Both the position numbers and the translations under genes were made by a program. From contig NW_027488365.1 of NCBI RefSeq assembly GCF_051014445.1, forward strand, positions 42,356,001 through 42,420,000: a stretch of DNA of 64,000 bases, given 5' to 3'. This DNA is from Colletes latitarsis. Lineage: Eukaryota; Arthropoda; Insecta; Hymenoptera; Colletidae. Under the pieces are notes generated by a model that saw nothing but the letters and a program-made list of their open reading frames with translations, had not been told where the DNA came from and ran no database searches. This document shows positions 1 to 8,710 of the stretch, one piece after another. How positions within the stretch are numbered: the first letter of the stretch is position 1; each line of letters opens with the position of its first letter.

Positions 1-1654
1 CGTCGACCGTCGACCGGCCCCCCCGGAAACCGTACTGGCAGTCGGCCAGGCCCGGAGCACCCCGCGACAGGTGCTCGACGAGGCGGGCAGCAATCACTCG
101 CTCGAAGAGCTTGCCCACCTCGTCGAGGAGGCAGATGGGCTGGTATGCGGATGGAGACTCCGCGGGCCGACCCTCCTTCCGGAGGAGGACCATCCTCGCC
201 ACCTTCCAACTGGGGGGGAATCGCCCGTCCCTCAGGCATCGGTTAAACAACCGCCTGAGGTCGGCCCCAAGGACGCCGTGGGTCAAGACCCAAACCCGGC
301 CAGGCACACCATCCGGACCCAGGGCCGTATTACGCGCCCCGAGCAGTCTGCTTGCTGCGGCCAGCTCCCCCTGCGTGACCCCCGGCTCGGCCACCCACTC
401 CAACGGGGCCGTCGCCTCTGCCGGAGGGCGTGGTCCCATCTCCCCAATTGGGAAGAGAGTATTGACCACGCCCTCCAGCAGCCGGGGGTCAAGATCCTCG
501 GTGACGGGGGGCGCCCACGGGCGGAGCTTGTTCAGCACCACCTTATAAGGGCGCCCCCAAGGGTCGTCATCAAGGGTCTCGAGGAGCTCCTTTCATGCCC
601 GGGTCTTGGCCCGTTTGATGGCGACCTGCAGAGCCATCCGCGACATGCGGTATGCCTCATACAGGACATCTGCCCTCGCTCGCGCCACGCTATCGTCTCT
701 CCGTAGACGACGGCGCGCGCGGGTGTACTGGCGTCGGGCGCGGACAGTCGCGACTCGCAACTCCGCGATCGCGTCCGACCACCAGTACACCGCCCGGCGA
801 GGAGAAGCCCGCCCGACCCGAGGCATCGCCGCGTCGCAAATATCCGCGACCAATGCTCCGAGCCGGGCGACCTCCTCCTCTATGCTCGGCAACTCGGCCG
901 CTCCCTGCGGCCAAGTTGCAGCGAGGGCAGCTGCCATCAGGGCGTCCTTGTCCAGGTGCCGAAGCGCCCAGCGGCGTGGTGGGGTGCCACGCAGGCGGCC
1001 GTGTCGGGATGCACTCGCGGCGGCAGAGACCTCCATCCGGATGTACCGGTGATCGGAGAGTGTCTCTGCCCCCGCGACCACGTGCCAACCCGACACCATG
1101 CGCACGGCGTTGGGGGTCGCGAATCCAACATCCACGATGGACCCCCCATATCGCCGCACGCATGTGTGCTCCGACCCCCGGTTCAATACCCGGAGGTCGA
1201 GCCCCGCCGCCCAATCGCCCAGGATCCCGCCGCGAACGGAGGTCCTGGGGGATCCCCAAGCCACCGACTTGGCATTAAAATCCCCCAGGACCAGCACCGG
1301 CCGGGCCGCGTAGCGCTGCACGCATGCCGCGACCTCGGCCAAGTACAGCTCGAACGCAGCGTGACCGCTACGGGGCGAAATGTAGCACCCCACCACAGCG
1401 ACTCCCCCCCAGTCCACGGCGACGAATCCCCGACCGCGCTCCAACAAGGAGAACGGCGGGGACCCGTCGCCCCCTCCCCATACCGTCGCCACCAAGCCGT
1501 CCGCGTCGCCCACCCAATGAGGGTGATCAGGGACGCGGTACGGCTCGGCGGCGTCCGCCAGGCCAACCCCCCACTCCGCGAGGACTTGGGACATCAAGTC
1601 CTGTGCCGCGCGGCAGTGGTTGAGGTTGGCCTGGAGGAGGAGGCGGGGCGGCAT
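1..1654 (-). pseudogene. E1 ORF2 (endonuclease-reverse transcriptase), premature stop, left-truncated by window
   Basis: The ATG at 1652-1654 overlaps the ORF1 stop by one base (TAATG). The N-terminal APE-like endonuclease is complete: the LLLQANLNH motif near residue 10, AEPY near 37, VLGDFN near 125, and LSDHRY near 201. The frame then ends at a TGA at 593-595, after KTRA (residue 353). In E5 the matching codon is TGG (Trp), so a single G-to-A transition explains the stop. Downstream, 1-592 aligns to E5 62089-62680 with no length change, so the reading frame itself is preserved into the reverse transcriptase region. One residue is missing relative to E5 near residue 330. As it stands the product would be an endonuclease fragment with no polymerase. 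Confidence 0.85.
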
Positions 1655-3522
1655 TAATTAATGGCCGCGCCAGCCTCCTCCCGGCCGTCCGTCCCCGTAG
1701 CACCGTCCACCTCCATGGAGGACGATGCCACCGCCCTCGGCACCGGAGCCCGCCTCTTCCTCTCCTTCCGGGAGGGGGGGGAGCACTTCTTGCTCCCCAC
1801 CCTGTGATCGGCTGGCCTCCCCATGTCCGCACACAGCGGGCAGTGGGGGGCCGCCGAGCACTGGCTCGCACGGTGCTCTTTGGCACCGCAGCGGTAACAC
1901 TGACCGCTGCGGTCCACCGGCGAGGTGCACCACTGCCTCACGTGCCCCACTTCGAGGCAGCGGTGACACTGGAGCGGGCGCGGCGCGAGGATTTCCACTC
2001 GCGCCGAAACCCACCCCACCAACACCCTCCCGGATTCCGCCACCTTACGGGCGGCGGAGAGGGGGCACCGGGCCCACACCGACCCGAGGCCGGAGGGCGA
2101 CCTGCGGATCTCTCCGATCCGCAGGTCCTCCACAGGACAGTCCCCCGCCCTCGCAAGGGCACGGGACACATCCTGTGCGCTGACCGAGTCGTCCAGCCCA
2201 CAAACGCGCAACTCCGTGCGCTTCGTGGGCCGGGCGACCCGGACACCTCGCTCGCCCAGCTGCTCCCGGAGCCTCTGGGCGAGACGATCCGCCTTCGCGC
2301 CGCCTTCTGCACCGGGGATCTCCAGCAAGAGACCCCCGGTCACGGCCCTCTTCGCCCTCACGGAGGCGATGCCCAGCTCTTCCAGGGAGATATTCTCCCT
2401 GGCGAGCCGCATCGCCTCCGCGAGGGTCAGGTCGCCCCCCTGCGCAACGGTCAGCGTCACCGCTGCCGTTTTTGGGGGACGACCTGGTCGTGCCTTCCCG
2501 ACCTTCGCGGCTTTTACCTTGGCCGCCGGCGGCGGAGGCGGAGGCCGCGGTTGCGAGGCCTTCCTCGCCGCCCGCTTCGCCTTCCGCCCCACCACCTCAC
2601 TCCACGCCACCCCCCCTTGGGAGGGTGCCGTGGAGGACGCGACCACCGCGACCACGGGTACACCACCCCCCTTGGGGGTCGCGACCCGGGGCCCTGGTGC
2701 CGCAACGCTGGGCGGAGCCTTCACTCCGCCCTTCTTTGCCTTCCCCGACTGTACCGGAACAGGCCGGGGAGGCACCGCCTTCCTGCTGACCGCTCTTCCG
2801 GCGAGGAGCTCCTCCCGGAAGGCGACCAGCTTGCCATCAATCATGTCCCCAATCCTCCTCAGAAGATCGTCTTCTGAGGAGGACGGGGACTTCTTCACGG
2901 GCGGAGTGCGGGTGGAGGGGCCCGCGGTGCCCCGCACCACTACCGCCGCACTCCGCTTATTTACCTCCGCCGAGGGACGCGGCGGTGGAGGAGGAGGGAG
3001 GATGGGAGGGAGGGCCGCGCTGTTCCACAGCGCCCCTGCCCTCCTCCACCCCTGTCGCTCCTCCTCCAACAGGAGCTGCAGACGGGCGTTCCGCCCTCTG
3101 AGCTCCCGCGCCGCCTCCCTCATTTCCTCCGCCGCGGCCTTCAGGGCCTCCGCGCCACCGCTTTTCTGCCCCTTAAAGGCGCAGGCAGCGGCGACTTTCT
3201 CCACCCGCCTCAGGGACGAGGAGATCCTCTCCGATATCTCCTCGGTCACCTCGTCCCTGAGGCAACTCAACCTCACCGACGGGCTCATCGCCCCGCCCAC
3301 CTCGAAGACGGCCTGCCCCGTCCTCTTCCTCTTAGAGCCTATGTGGCTCGTGCTGGAGAAGAAGGACGAGACCGACGCCGTCTCGTCGTCCTCCTCCACC
3401 CTCCACGAAGCCGGACCTGGCGCTGAGTGGGGCGCGAGCGCCGCCACCCTAACCCCAACCCCGTCTCCGTCCTCCCCAACCGACAAAACCCGCCCCATCC
3501 CCATTTTATTTTCTGTGTCCAT
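1654..3522 (-). CDS. E1 ORF1 protein, gag-like with three CCHC zinc knuckles
   Basis: This 622-residue ORF1 protein probably binds the element RNA and forms the retrotransposition ribonucleoprotein. I chose ATG 3522 (MDTENK) over the GTG 36 nt upstream because the other copies align there. The N-terminal half is Ser/Pro/Lys-rich, with acidic-basic helices rich in Glu/Ala/Arg around residues 80-165 that look like a coiled coil. The conserved central block (TGGLLLEIPG, then ELRVCGLDD and VWARCPLSAARKV) resembles an RRM-like fold, which is inference. Three zinc knuckles begin near residue 519: CHRCLEVGHVRQWC, then CYRCGAKEHRASQC, then CPLC with distal His and Cys. This arrangement is typical of R1-clade ORF1. 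The frame is intact and its TAA overlaps the ORF2 ATG. Confidence 0.85.
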   Translation of the reverse strand: MDTENKMGMGRVLSVGEDGDGVGVRVAALAPHSAPGPASWRVEEDDETASVSSFFSSTSHIGSKRKRTGQAVFEVGGAMSPSVRLSCLRDEVTEEISERISSSLRRVEKVAAACAFKGQKSGGAEALKAAAEEMREAARELRGRNARLQLLLEEERQGWRRAGALWNSAALPPILPPPPPPRPSAEVNKRSAAVVVRGTAGPSTRTPPVKKSPSSSEDDLLRRIGDMIDGKLVAFREELLAGRAVSRKAVPPRPVPVQSGKAKKGGVKAPPSVAAPGPRVATPKGGGVPVVAVVASSTAPSQGGVAWSEVVGRKAKRAARKASQPRPPPPPPAAKVKAAKVGKARPGRPPKTAAVTLTVAQGGDLTLAEAMRLARENISLEELGIASVRAKRAVTGGLLLEIPGAEGGAKADRLAQRLREQLGERGVRVARPTKRTELRVCGLDDSVSAQDVSRALARAGDCPVEDLRIGEIRRSPSGLGSVWARCPLSAARKVAESGRVLVGWVSARVEILAPRPLQCHRCLEVGHVRQWCTSPVDRSGQCYRCGAKEHRASQCSAAPHCPLCADMGRPADHRVGSKKCSPPSRKERKRRAPVPRAVASSSMEVDGATGTDGREEAGAAIN

Positions 3523-3905
3523 AATAATCCCACGAGATGGTCCGAAATAAAGGTCCACCCGGGCAGAGCCGCCTTACCCGGGTAAGCCTAATACTCCGGG
3601 GGTTCGGCAGGTTCCCCGGAGGTGGTCGCTTGGGATTGGGCCTTCTCCCCCAACCATGCATCCCATCGCCGCGCACCATAGCTTAGGATTGGAGGGCGAT
3701 TTTATAGAGTCGCCATACTCGTGGCCCAGGCGGTTAAGCCAAGACCCCCGTTCCTCCTGCCGTCACGTACCATTCACAAAACCAATAGGGAATTGTGAAT
3801 GGGTCGTTGTGACGACCAACAGGAGGCTTACGGTGTGTGTATGACTCGGGTACCCCGGGTTCGTTAAGCCCGTACTGCAGCTGAAAGGCTGGCAGCCCCT
3901 GAGGG
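3523..3905 (-). promoter_or_regulatory. E1 5' UTR with conserved hairpins
   Basis: This 383-nt leader is homologous to the leaders of E2, E3 and E4. Visible inverted repeats are 3770-3779 with 3793-3802 (CCATTCACAA/TTGTGAATGG, perfect), 3594-3601 with 3614-3621 (CTCCGGGG/CCCCGGAG), and 3557-3565 with 3575-3583, the 9-bp stem just before ORF1. That last stem has the invariant loop AGGCGGCTC (RNA sense). The 5'-most 70 nt are more diverged than in E2-E4. R1-clade promoters are normally internal and lie in this region; no individual promoter motif was identified. Confidence 0.7.
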
Positions 3906-4828
3906 CGGGCGCGGACACTTGCGTCTCGCATTTCCGCGATCGCGGCCGACCACCAGTACACCGCCCGGCGAGGTAAAACCCGCCCGACCCGGGGCATCGC
4001 CGCGTCACATATGTTCGCGACCATCCCCCCGAGCCGGGCGATCTCCTCCTCTGTACTCGGCAACTCGGCCGCCCTCTGCGGCCAAGTTGCAGCGAGGGCA
4101 GCCGCCATCAGGGCATCCTTGTCCAGGCGCCGAAGCGCCCAGCGGCGCGGTGGGTTACCACCCGGACGGTGGTGTCGGGATGCATCCCCCGCGGCGGCAG
4201 AGACCTCCATCCGGATATACCGGTGATCGGAGAGTGTCTCTGCCCCCGCGACCACGTGCCAACCCGACACCATGCGCACGGCGTTGGGGGTCGCGAATCC
4301 AACATCCACGATGGACCCCCCATATCGCCGCACGCATGTGTGCTCCGACCCCCGGTTCAATACCCGGAGGTCGAGCCCCGCCGCCCAATCGCCCAGGATC
4401 CCGCCGCGAACGGAGGTCCTGGGGGATCCCCAAGCCACCGACTTGGCATTAAAATCCCCCAGGACCAGCACTGGCCGGGCCGCGTAGCGCTGCACGCATG
4501 CCGCGACCTCGGCCAAGTACAGCTCGAACGCAGCGTGACCGCTACGGGGCGAAATGTAGCACCCCACCACAGCGACTCCCCCCCAGTCCACGGCGACGAA
4601 TCCCCGACCGCGCCCCAGCATGGGGAACGGCGGGGACCCGTCGCCACCTCCCCATACCGTCGCCACCAAGCCGTCCGCGTCGCCCACCCAATGAGGGTGA
4701 TCAGGGACGCGGGACGACTCGGCGGCGACAGCCAGGCCAACCCCCCACTCCGCGAGGACTTGGGACATCATATCCTGTGCCGCGCGGCAGTGGTTGAGGT
4801 TGGCCTGGAGGAGGAGGCGGGGCGCCAT
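3906..4828 (-). pseudogene. E2 ORF2 N-terminal endonuclease fragment
   Basis: ORF2 starts at ATG 4828 in a TAATG overlap with the ORF1 stop. The endonuclease region closely matches E5: LLLQANLNH, AESSRVPDH, VLGDFN and LSDHRYI. AEPY is changed to AESS, immediately after the conserved catalytic Glu. Homology stops at about 3906, after the residues MRDASVRAR, where the 5' UTR of E1 begins. An open frame continues in phase to 3734, but those residues are E1 leader read by chance. No reverse transcriptase remains in this fragment. Confidence 0.85.
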
Positions 4829-6690
4829 TAATTACCGACCGCCCCAGCCTCCTCCCGGTTGTCCGTCCCCGTGGCACCGTCCACCTCCATGGTGGACGAT
4901 GCCACCGCCCGCGGCGCCGGAGTCGGAACGGCCCGCCTCTTCCTCTCCTTCCGGGAGGGGGGGAGAGCACTTCCTGCTCCCCACCCTGTGGTCGGCTGGC
5001 ATCCCCCTGTCCGCACATAGCGGGCAGTGGAGGGCCGCCGAGCACTGGCTCGCGCGGTGGTCCTTTGCCCCGCAGCGGTAACATTGACCGCTGCGGTCCA
5101 CCGGCGAGGTGCACCACCGCCCCACATGCCCCAATTCGAGGCAGCGGTGACACTGGAGCGGGTGCGGCGCGAGCATCTCCACTCGCGCCGAAACCCACCC
5201 CACCAAAACCCTCCCGGATTCCGCCAATTTATGGGCGACGGAGAGGGGGCAGCGGGCCCACACGGACCCCAGGCCGGAAGGAGATCTGCAGATCTCCCCG
5301 ACCCGCAAATCCCCCTCAGGGCAATCCCCCGCCCTTGCTAGGGCACGCGCCACGTCCTCCGCGGTGGCCGAGTCGTCCAGCCCACACACGCGCATCTCCG
5401 TGCGCTTCGTGGGCCGGGCGACCCGGACACCCCGCTCGCCCAGCTGCTCCCGGAGCCTCTGGGCGAGTCGGTCGGCCTTCACGCCGCCGTCTGGACCGGG
5501 GATCTCCAGCAGGAGACCCCCAGTCACGTCCCGCTTCGCCCTGACGGAAGCGATGCCAAGCTCTTCCAGGGACACGTTGTCCCTGGCAAGCCGCATCGCC
5601 TCCGCGAGGGTCAGGTCGCCCCCCTGCGCAACGGTCAGAGCTACCGCTGCCGTTTTAGGGGGGCGGCCAAGTCGCGCCTTCGCGGCCTTTCCGTTGGCCG
5701 CGGGCGGCGGGGGCGGAGGCTGCGCCTGCGGGGCCTTCCTCGCCGCCCTCCTCGCCCTCCGCCCCACCACCTCGCTCCACGACACCCCCCCTTGGGGCGG
5801 TGCCGCGGAGGACGCGGGAACCGGGACCACGGGTACGCTTCCCCCCTTGGGGGTCACGACCCGAGGCCCCGGAGTCGCCACGGTGGGCGGAGCCTTCGCT
5901 CCCCCCACCTTCGCCTTCCCCGGCCGTGCTGGCACTGGTCGGGGTGACACCACCCTCCCACCGACCGCTCTTCCGGGGAGGAGCTCCTCCCGGAAGGCGG
6001 CCAGCTTCTTCTCAATCATGTCCCCTATCCTCTTCAGGAGATCGTCCTCTGAGGAGGACGGGGACCTCTGCGCGGGCGGAGTGCGTGTGGAAGGGCCCGT
6101 GGAGGCCCGCACCACCTCCGCCGCACTCCGCTTCCTAACGGCCACAGGAGGGCGCGGCGTAGGAGGAGGGAGGACAGGAGGGATGGCCGCGCTGTTCCAG
6201 CGCGCCTCTGCCCTCATCCTCCCCCGTCGCTCCTCCTCCAACAGGACATGCAGACGGGCGTTTCGCCCGCTTAGCTCCCGCGCCGCGTCCCTCATCATTT
6301 GGGCAGCCTCCCTCATAGCCTCTGCCCCGCCGCTCTTCTGCCCCTTAAAAGAGCAGGCAGCTCTTTCTCCACTCGTCTCAGGGTCGAGGAGATCCTCTCC
6401 GATATCTTCTCGGTCACCTCGTCCCTGAGGCAGCTCATCCGGACAACCGGGCTCATCGCCCTGCCCACTCCATTGACGGCCTGCCCCGTCATCTTTCTCT
6501 TGGAGCCTATGAGGCTCCTGGTGGAGGAGAAGGACGAGACTGACGCAGTCTCGTCGTCCTCCTCTACTCTCCACGAAGCCGGGCCAGGCGCTGGAGGCGG
6601 CGCGAGCGCCGTCACTCCAGTCCCAACACCGCTTTCGTCCTCCCCCTCTGACTTACCCCGTCCCATCACCGTTTTAATTTTATACTCCAT
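4828..6690 (-). pseudogene. E2 ORF1 (zinc-knuckle protein) with two frameshifts
   Basis: Aligned with E1 ORF1, this frame starts at ATG 6690 (MEYKIK) and stays in phase to about 6365. There a 4-nt deletion, after RRVEK, shifts the frame. The middle (coiled-coil region, TGGLLLEIPG block and the CHRCLELGHVGRWC and CYRCGAKDHRASQC knuckles) is intact in a second frame. Near 4964 a run of eight G in E1 corresponds to nine bases (G7-A-G) here, a +1 shift. The natural C-terminus (MEVDGATGTD... ending in AVGN) and the TAATG junction then lie in a third frame. The uninterrupted 580-residue frame at 4832-6574 is therefore not the native protein at either end. Confidence 0.85.
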
Positions 6691-7083
6691 ATTATTCCCA
6701 CGAGCAGGTCGGAAGAAAAGGTCCGCCCGGGCAGAGCCGCCTTACCCGGGTAAGCCTATATACTCCGGGGGTTCGGCAGGTGCCCCGGAGGTGGTCGCTT
6801 GGGATTGGGCCTCCTCCCCCAACTATGCATCCCATCGCCGCGCACCATAACTAAGGATTGGAGGGCGATTTTATAGAGTCGCCATACTTGCGGTACCCCG
6901 GGCGGTTAAGCCAAGGCCCCCGTTCCTCCTGCCGTCACGTACCATTCACAAAACAAAAGAAGGAATTGAAGATGGGTCATTGTGACGACCATCTGGAGGC
7001 TTACCCTGTGATAAGCATCAGGTATCTCGGGGTCGCTACGCCCCGTACTGCGGCCGACGATTGCCGGACACAGCCCCTGAGGG
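6691..7083 (-). promoter_or_regulatory. E2 5' UTR
   Basis: This 393-nt leader is homologous to those of E1, E3 and E4. The pre-ORF1 stem (6725-6733 with 6743-6751, loop 6734-6742) keeps the invariant loop AGGCGGCTC, with one terminal mismatch. The upstream hairpin (6763-6771 with 6783-6790) is kept. The CCATTCACAA/TTGTGAATGG stem is degraded on its 5' side. The small GGTCGT/ACGACC hairpin survives with a G-U wobble (GGTCGT/ATGACC). Confidence 0.65.
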
Positions 7084-8317
7084 AATCTGGCTTATACTTT
7101 CGCCTTTTTCGCAAACTTGTTGGCTAGATCCTGGGTTTTTTTCGGGTTTGAATAACGCAGTAATGTGGTACCACACTGAAGCAGTCAATTAAACCTGGTT
7201 TCGATCAATATTTTAGAGGATAGCACCGGTTAGGTCTGGGTTTCGTCTGGGTTATGCCCGCATCTGGCTCATGACTTTGCCTTCTTCGCATACTTGTTGG
7301 CCAGATCCTGGGTTTTATTCGTGTTTGAATCACGTAGTAATGTGGTAACACACTGAAGCAGTCAATTAAACCTGGTTTCGATCAATATTTTAGAGGATAA
7401 AGCCGGTTAGGTCTGGGTTAGGTCTGGGAAATGCGCGCATCTGGCTTATACTTTCGCCTTTTTCGCAAACTTGTTGGCCAGCTCCTGGTTTTTTTCGTGT
7501 TTGAATAACGTAGTAATGTGGTAACACACAGTAACAGTCAATTAAACCTGGATTCGGTCAGTATTTTAGAGGATAACACCGGTTAGGTCTGGGTTTCGTC
7601 TGGGTTATGTCCGCACCTGGCTCATGATTTTGCCTTTTTCGCTAACTTGTTGGCCAGATCCTGGGTTTTTTCCGTGTTTGAATCACGTAGTAATGTGGTA
7701 CCACACTGAGGTAGTCAATTAAACCTAGTTTCGATCAATATTTCAGAGGATAACACCGGTTAGGTCTGGGTTAGGTCCGGGAAATGCCCGCATCTGGCTC
7801 ATGATTTCGCCTTTTTCGCTAACTTATTGGCCAGATCCTGGTATTTTTCCGTGTTTGAATCACGTAGTAATGTTGTACCACACTGAGGCAGTCAATTAAA
7901 CCTGGATTCAGACAGTATTTTAGAGGATAACACCGGTTAGGCCTGGGTTTCGTCTGGGTTATGTCCGCACCTGGCTCATGATTTTGCCTTCTTCGCATAC
8001 TTGTTGGCCAGATCCAGGGTTTTTTCCGTGTTTGAATCACGTAGTAATGTTGTACCACACTGAGGCAGTCAATTAAACCTGCATTCGGACAGTATTTTAG
8101 AGGATAACACCGGTTAGGCCTGGGTTTCGTCTGGGTTATGTCCGCACCTGGCTCATGACATTGCCTTCTTCGCATACTTGTTGACCAGATCCTGGGGTTT
8201 TTTCGTGTTTGAATCACGTAGTAATGTGGTAACACACAGTAACAGTCAATTAAACCTGGATTCGGTCAGTATTTTAGAGGATAACACCGGTTAGGTCTGG
8301 GTTAGGTCTGGGATATG
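7084..8317. repeat. Satellite array, ~177-bp monomers (block 1, about 7 copies)
   Basis: These are tandem monomers of ~177 bp, bounded by the 5' end of E2 and the 5' end of E3. Each monomer carries TTAGGTCTGGG subrepeats, a 'catctggct' segment, a T-run preceded by GGG, the segment with 'gaatcacgtagtaatg', and 'ggataacaccgg'. Several copies here have 'gggtttcgtctggg' in place of the second TTAGG subrepeat. No gene is present. Confidence 0.95.
8305..8317. repeat. E3 target-site duplication, 5' copy
   Basis: GGTCTGGGATATG, 13 bp of satellite sequence, lies directly before E3 and is repeated exactly after its poly(A) at 15347-15359. One extra T (8318) before CCCCTCAGGGG may be untemplated or the true first base. 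Confidence 0.9.
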
Positions 8318-8710
8318 TCCCCTCAGGGGCTGTGTCCGGCCAGGTGTCCGGCGCAGTACGGGGCGTAGCGACCCCGAGGTACCTGATGCTAATCACACCG
8401 TAAGCCTCCTGTTGGTCGTCGCAACGACCCATTCACAATTCCAGTCTAGGTTTTGTGAATGGTACGTGACGGCAGGAGGACCGGGGGCCTTGGCTTAATC
8501 GCCTGGGCCGCGAGGATGGTAACTCTATAAATTATCCTCTAATCCTAAGTTATGGTGCGCGGCGATGGGATGTATGGTTGGGAGAGAAGGCCCAATCCCT
8601 AGCGACCACCTCCGGGGGCACCTGCCGAACCCCCGGAGTATTAGGCTTCCCCAGGCAAGGCGGCTCTGCCTGGGGTGACCTCCTTTCCGACCATACTCGT
8701 GGGAACAAGT
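8318..8710 (+). promoter_or_regulatory. E3 5' UTR with conserved hairpins
   Basis: This 393-nt leader is about 94% identical by eye to the E4 leader, with the match ending at the ORF1 ATG. Inverted repeats in order: CCCC-TCA-GGGG at 8319-8329; GGTCGT-CGCA-ACGACC at 8414-8429; CCATTCACAA at 8429-8438 with TTGTGAATGG at 8453-8462. The GGTCGT hairpin shares base 8429 with the CCATTCACAA stem. The two hairpins nearest ORF1 are listed separately. R1-clade promoters usually lie at the element 5' end, so this region probably also carries the promoter. Confidence 0.75.
8610..8675 (+). promoter_or_regulatory. Paired pre-ORF1 hairpins in E3 leader
   Basis: Hairpin 1 pairs CTCCGGGGG (8610-8618) with CCCCCGGAG (8630-8638), loop CACCTGCCGAA. 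Hairpin 2 pairs CCCCAGGCA (8649-8657) with TGCCTGGGG (8667-8675), loop AGGCGGCTC. Both stems are perfect. ORF1 ATG follows 35 nt after hairpin 2. The same pair occurs in E1, E2 and E4 with compensatory changes in stem 2 and unchanged loop cores, which supports function as RNA. The loops also share a possible 4-nt GCCG/CGGC kissing contact, which is speculative. Confidence 0.7.

Larger units (their letters stand above)
1..3905 (-). mobile_element. E1: R1-clade LINE, family A, 5' portion, nested in E2
   Basis: This is a minus-strand non-LTR retrotransposon whose 5' end lies at about 3905 and whose 3' end is beyond the left edge. It contains a 5' UTR (3523-3905), ORF1 (1654-3522) and the first part of ORF2 (1-1654). 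The 5' end is placed where the terminal CCCTCAGGGG (read on the minus strand), shared by all elements here, meets sequence that is clearly the interior of another family-A ORF2. E1 therefore jumped into E2 in the same orientation. Positions 1-1650 align without net frame change to 62089-63745 of E5, so E1 and E5 are close relatives. The TSD and poly(A) cannot be seen because the 3' junction is outside the window. Confidence 0.88.
3906..7083 (-). mobile_element. E2: R1-clade LINE, family A, decayed, split by E1
   Basis: This older minus-strand family-A element has its 5' end at about 7083 (CCCTCAGGGG in RNA sense), abutting satellite at 7084. It carries a 5' UTR (6691-7083), a frameshifted ORF1 (4828-6690) and the first ~307 codons of ORF2 (3906-4828). 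E1 interrupts it at 3905/3906, and the remainder should resume beyond the left edge after the 3' end of E1. Its ORF1 carries two frameshifts, which fits an older insertion than E1. Confidence 0.86.

Noticed and set aside
2216..3550. 444-codon plus-strand open frame opposite E1 ORF1
   Set aside because: Low-complexity antisense shadow of the Ser/Pro/Lys-rich ORF1; the minus strand has the zinc knuckles and a homologous family.
3734..4828. 364-codon frame treated as one protein
   Set aside because: Its last ~57 codons are the 5' UTR of E1 read in phase after the nested insertion point, not part of the E2 protein.
8675..8710. GTG-initiated 12-residue N-terminal extension of ORF1 (also in E1 and E4)
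   Set aside because: The frame is open in all copies, but E2 has GCG at the GTG position and the residues differ; the ATG is the better-supported start.
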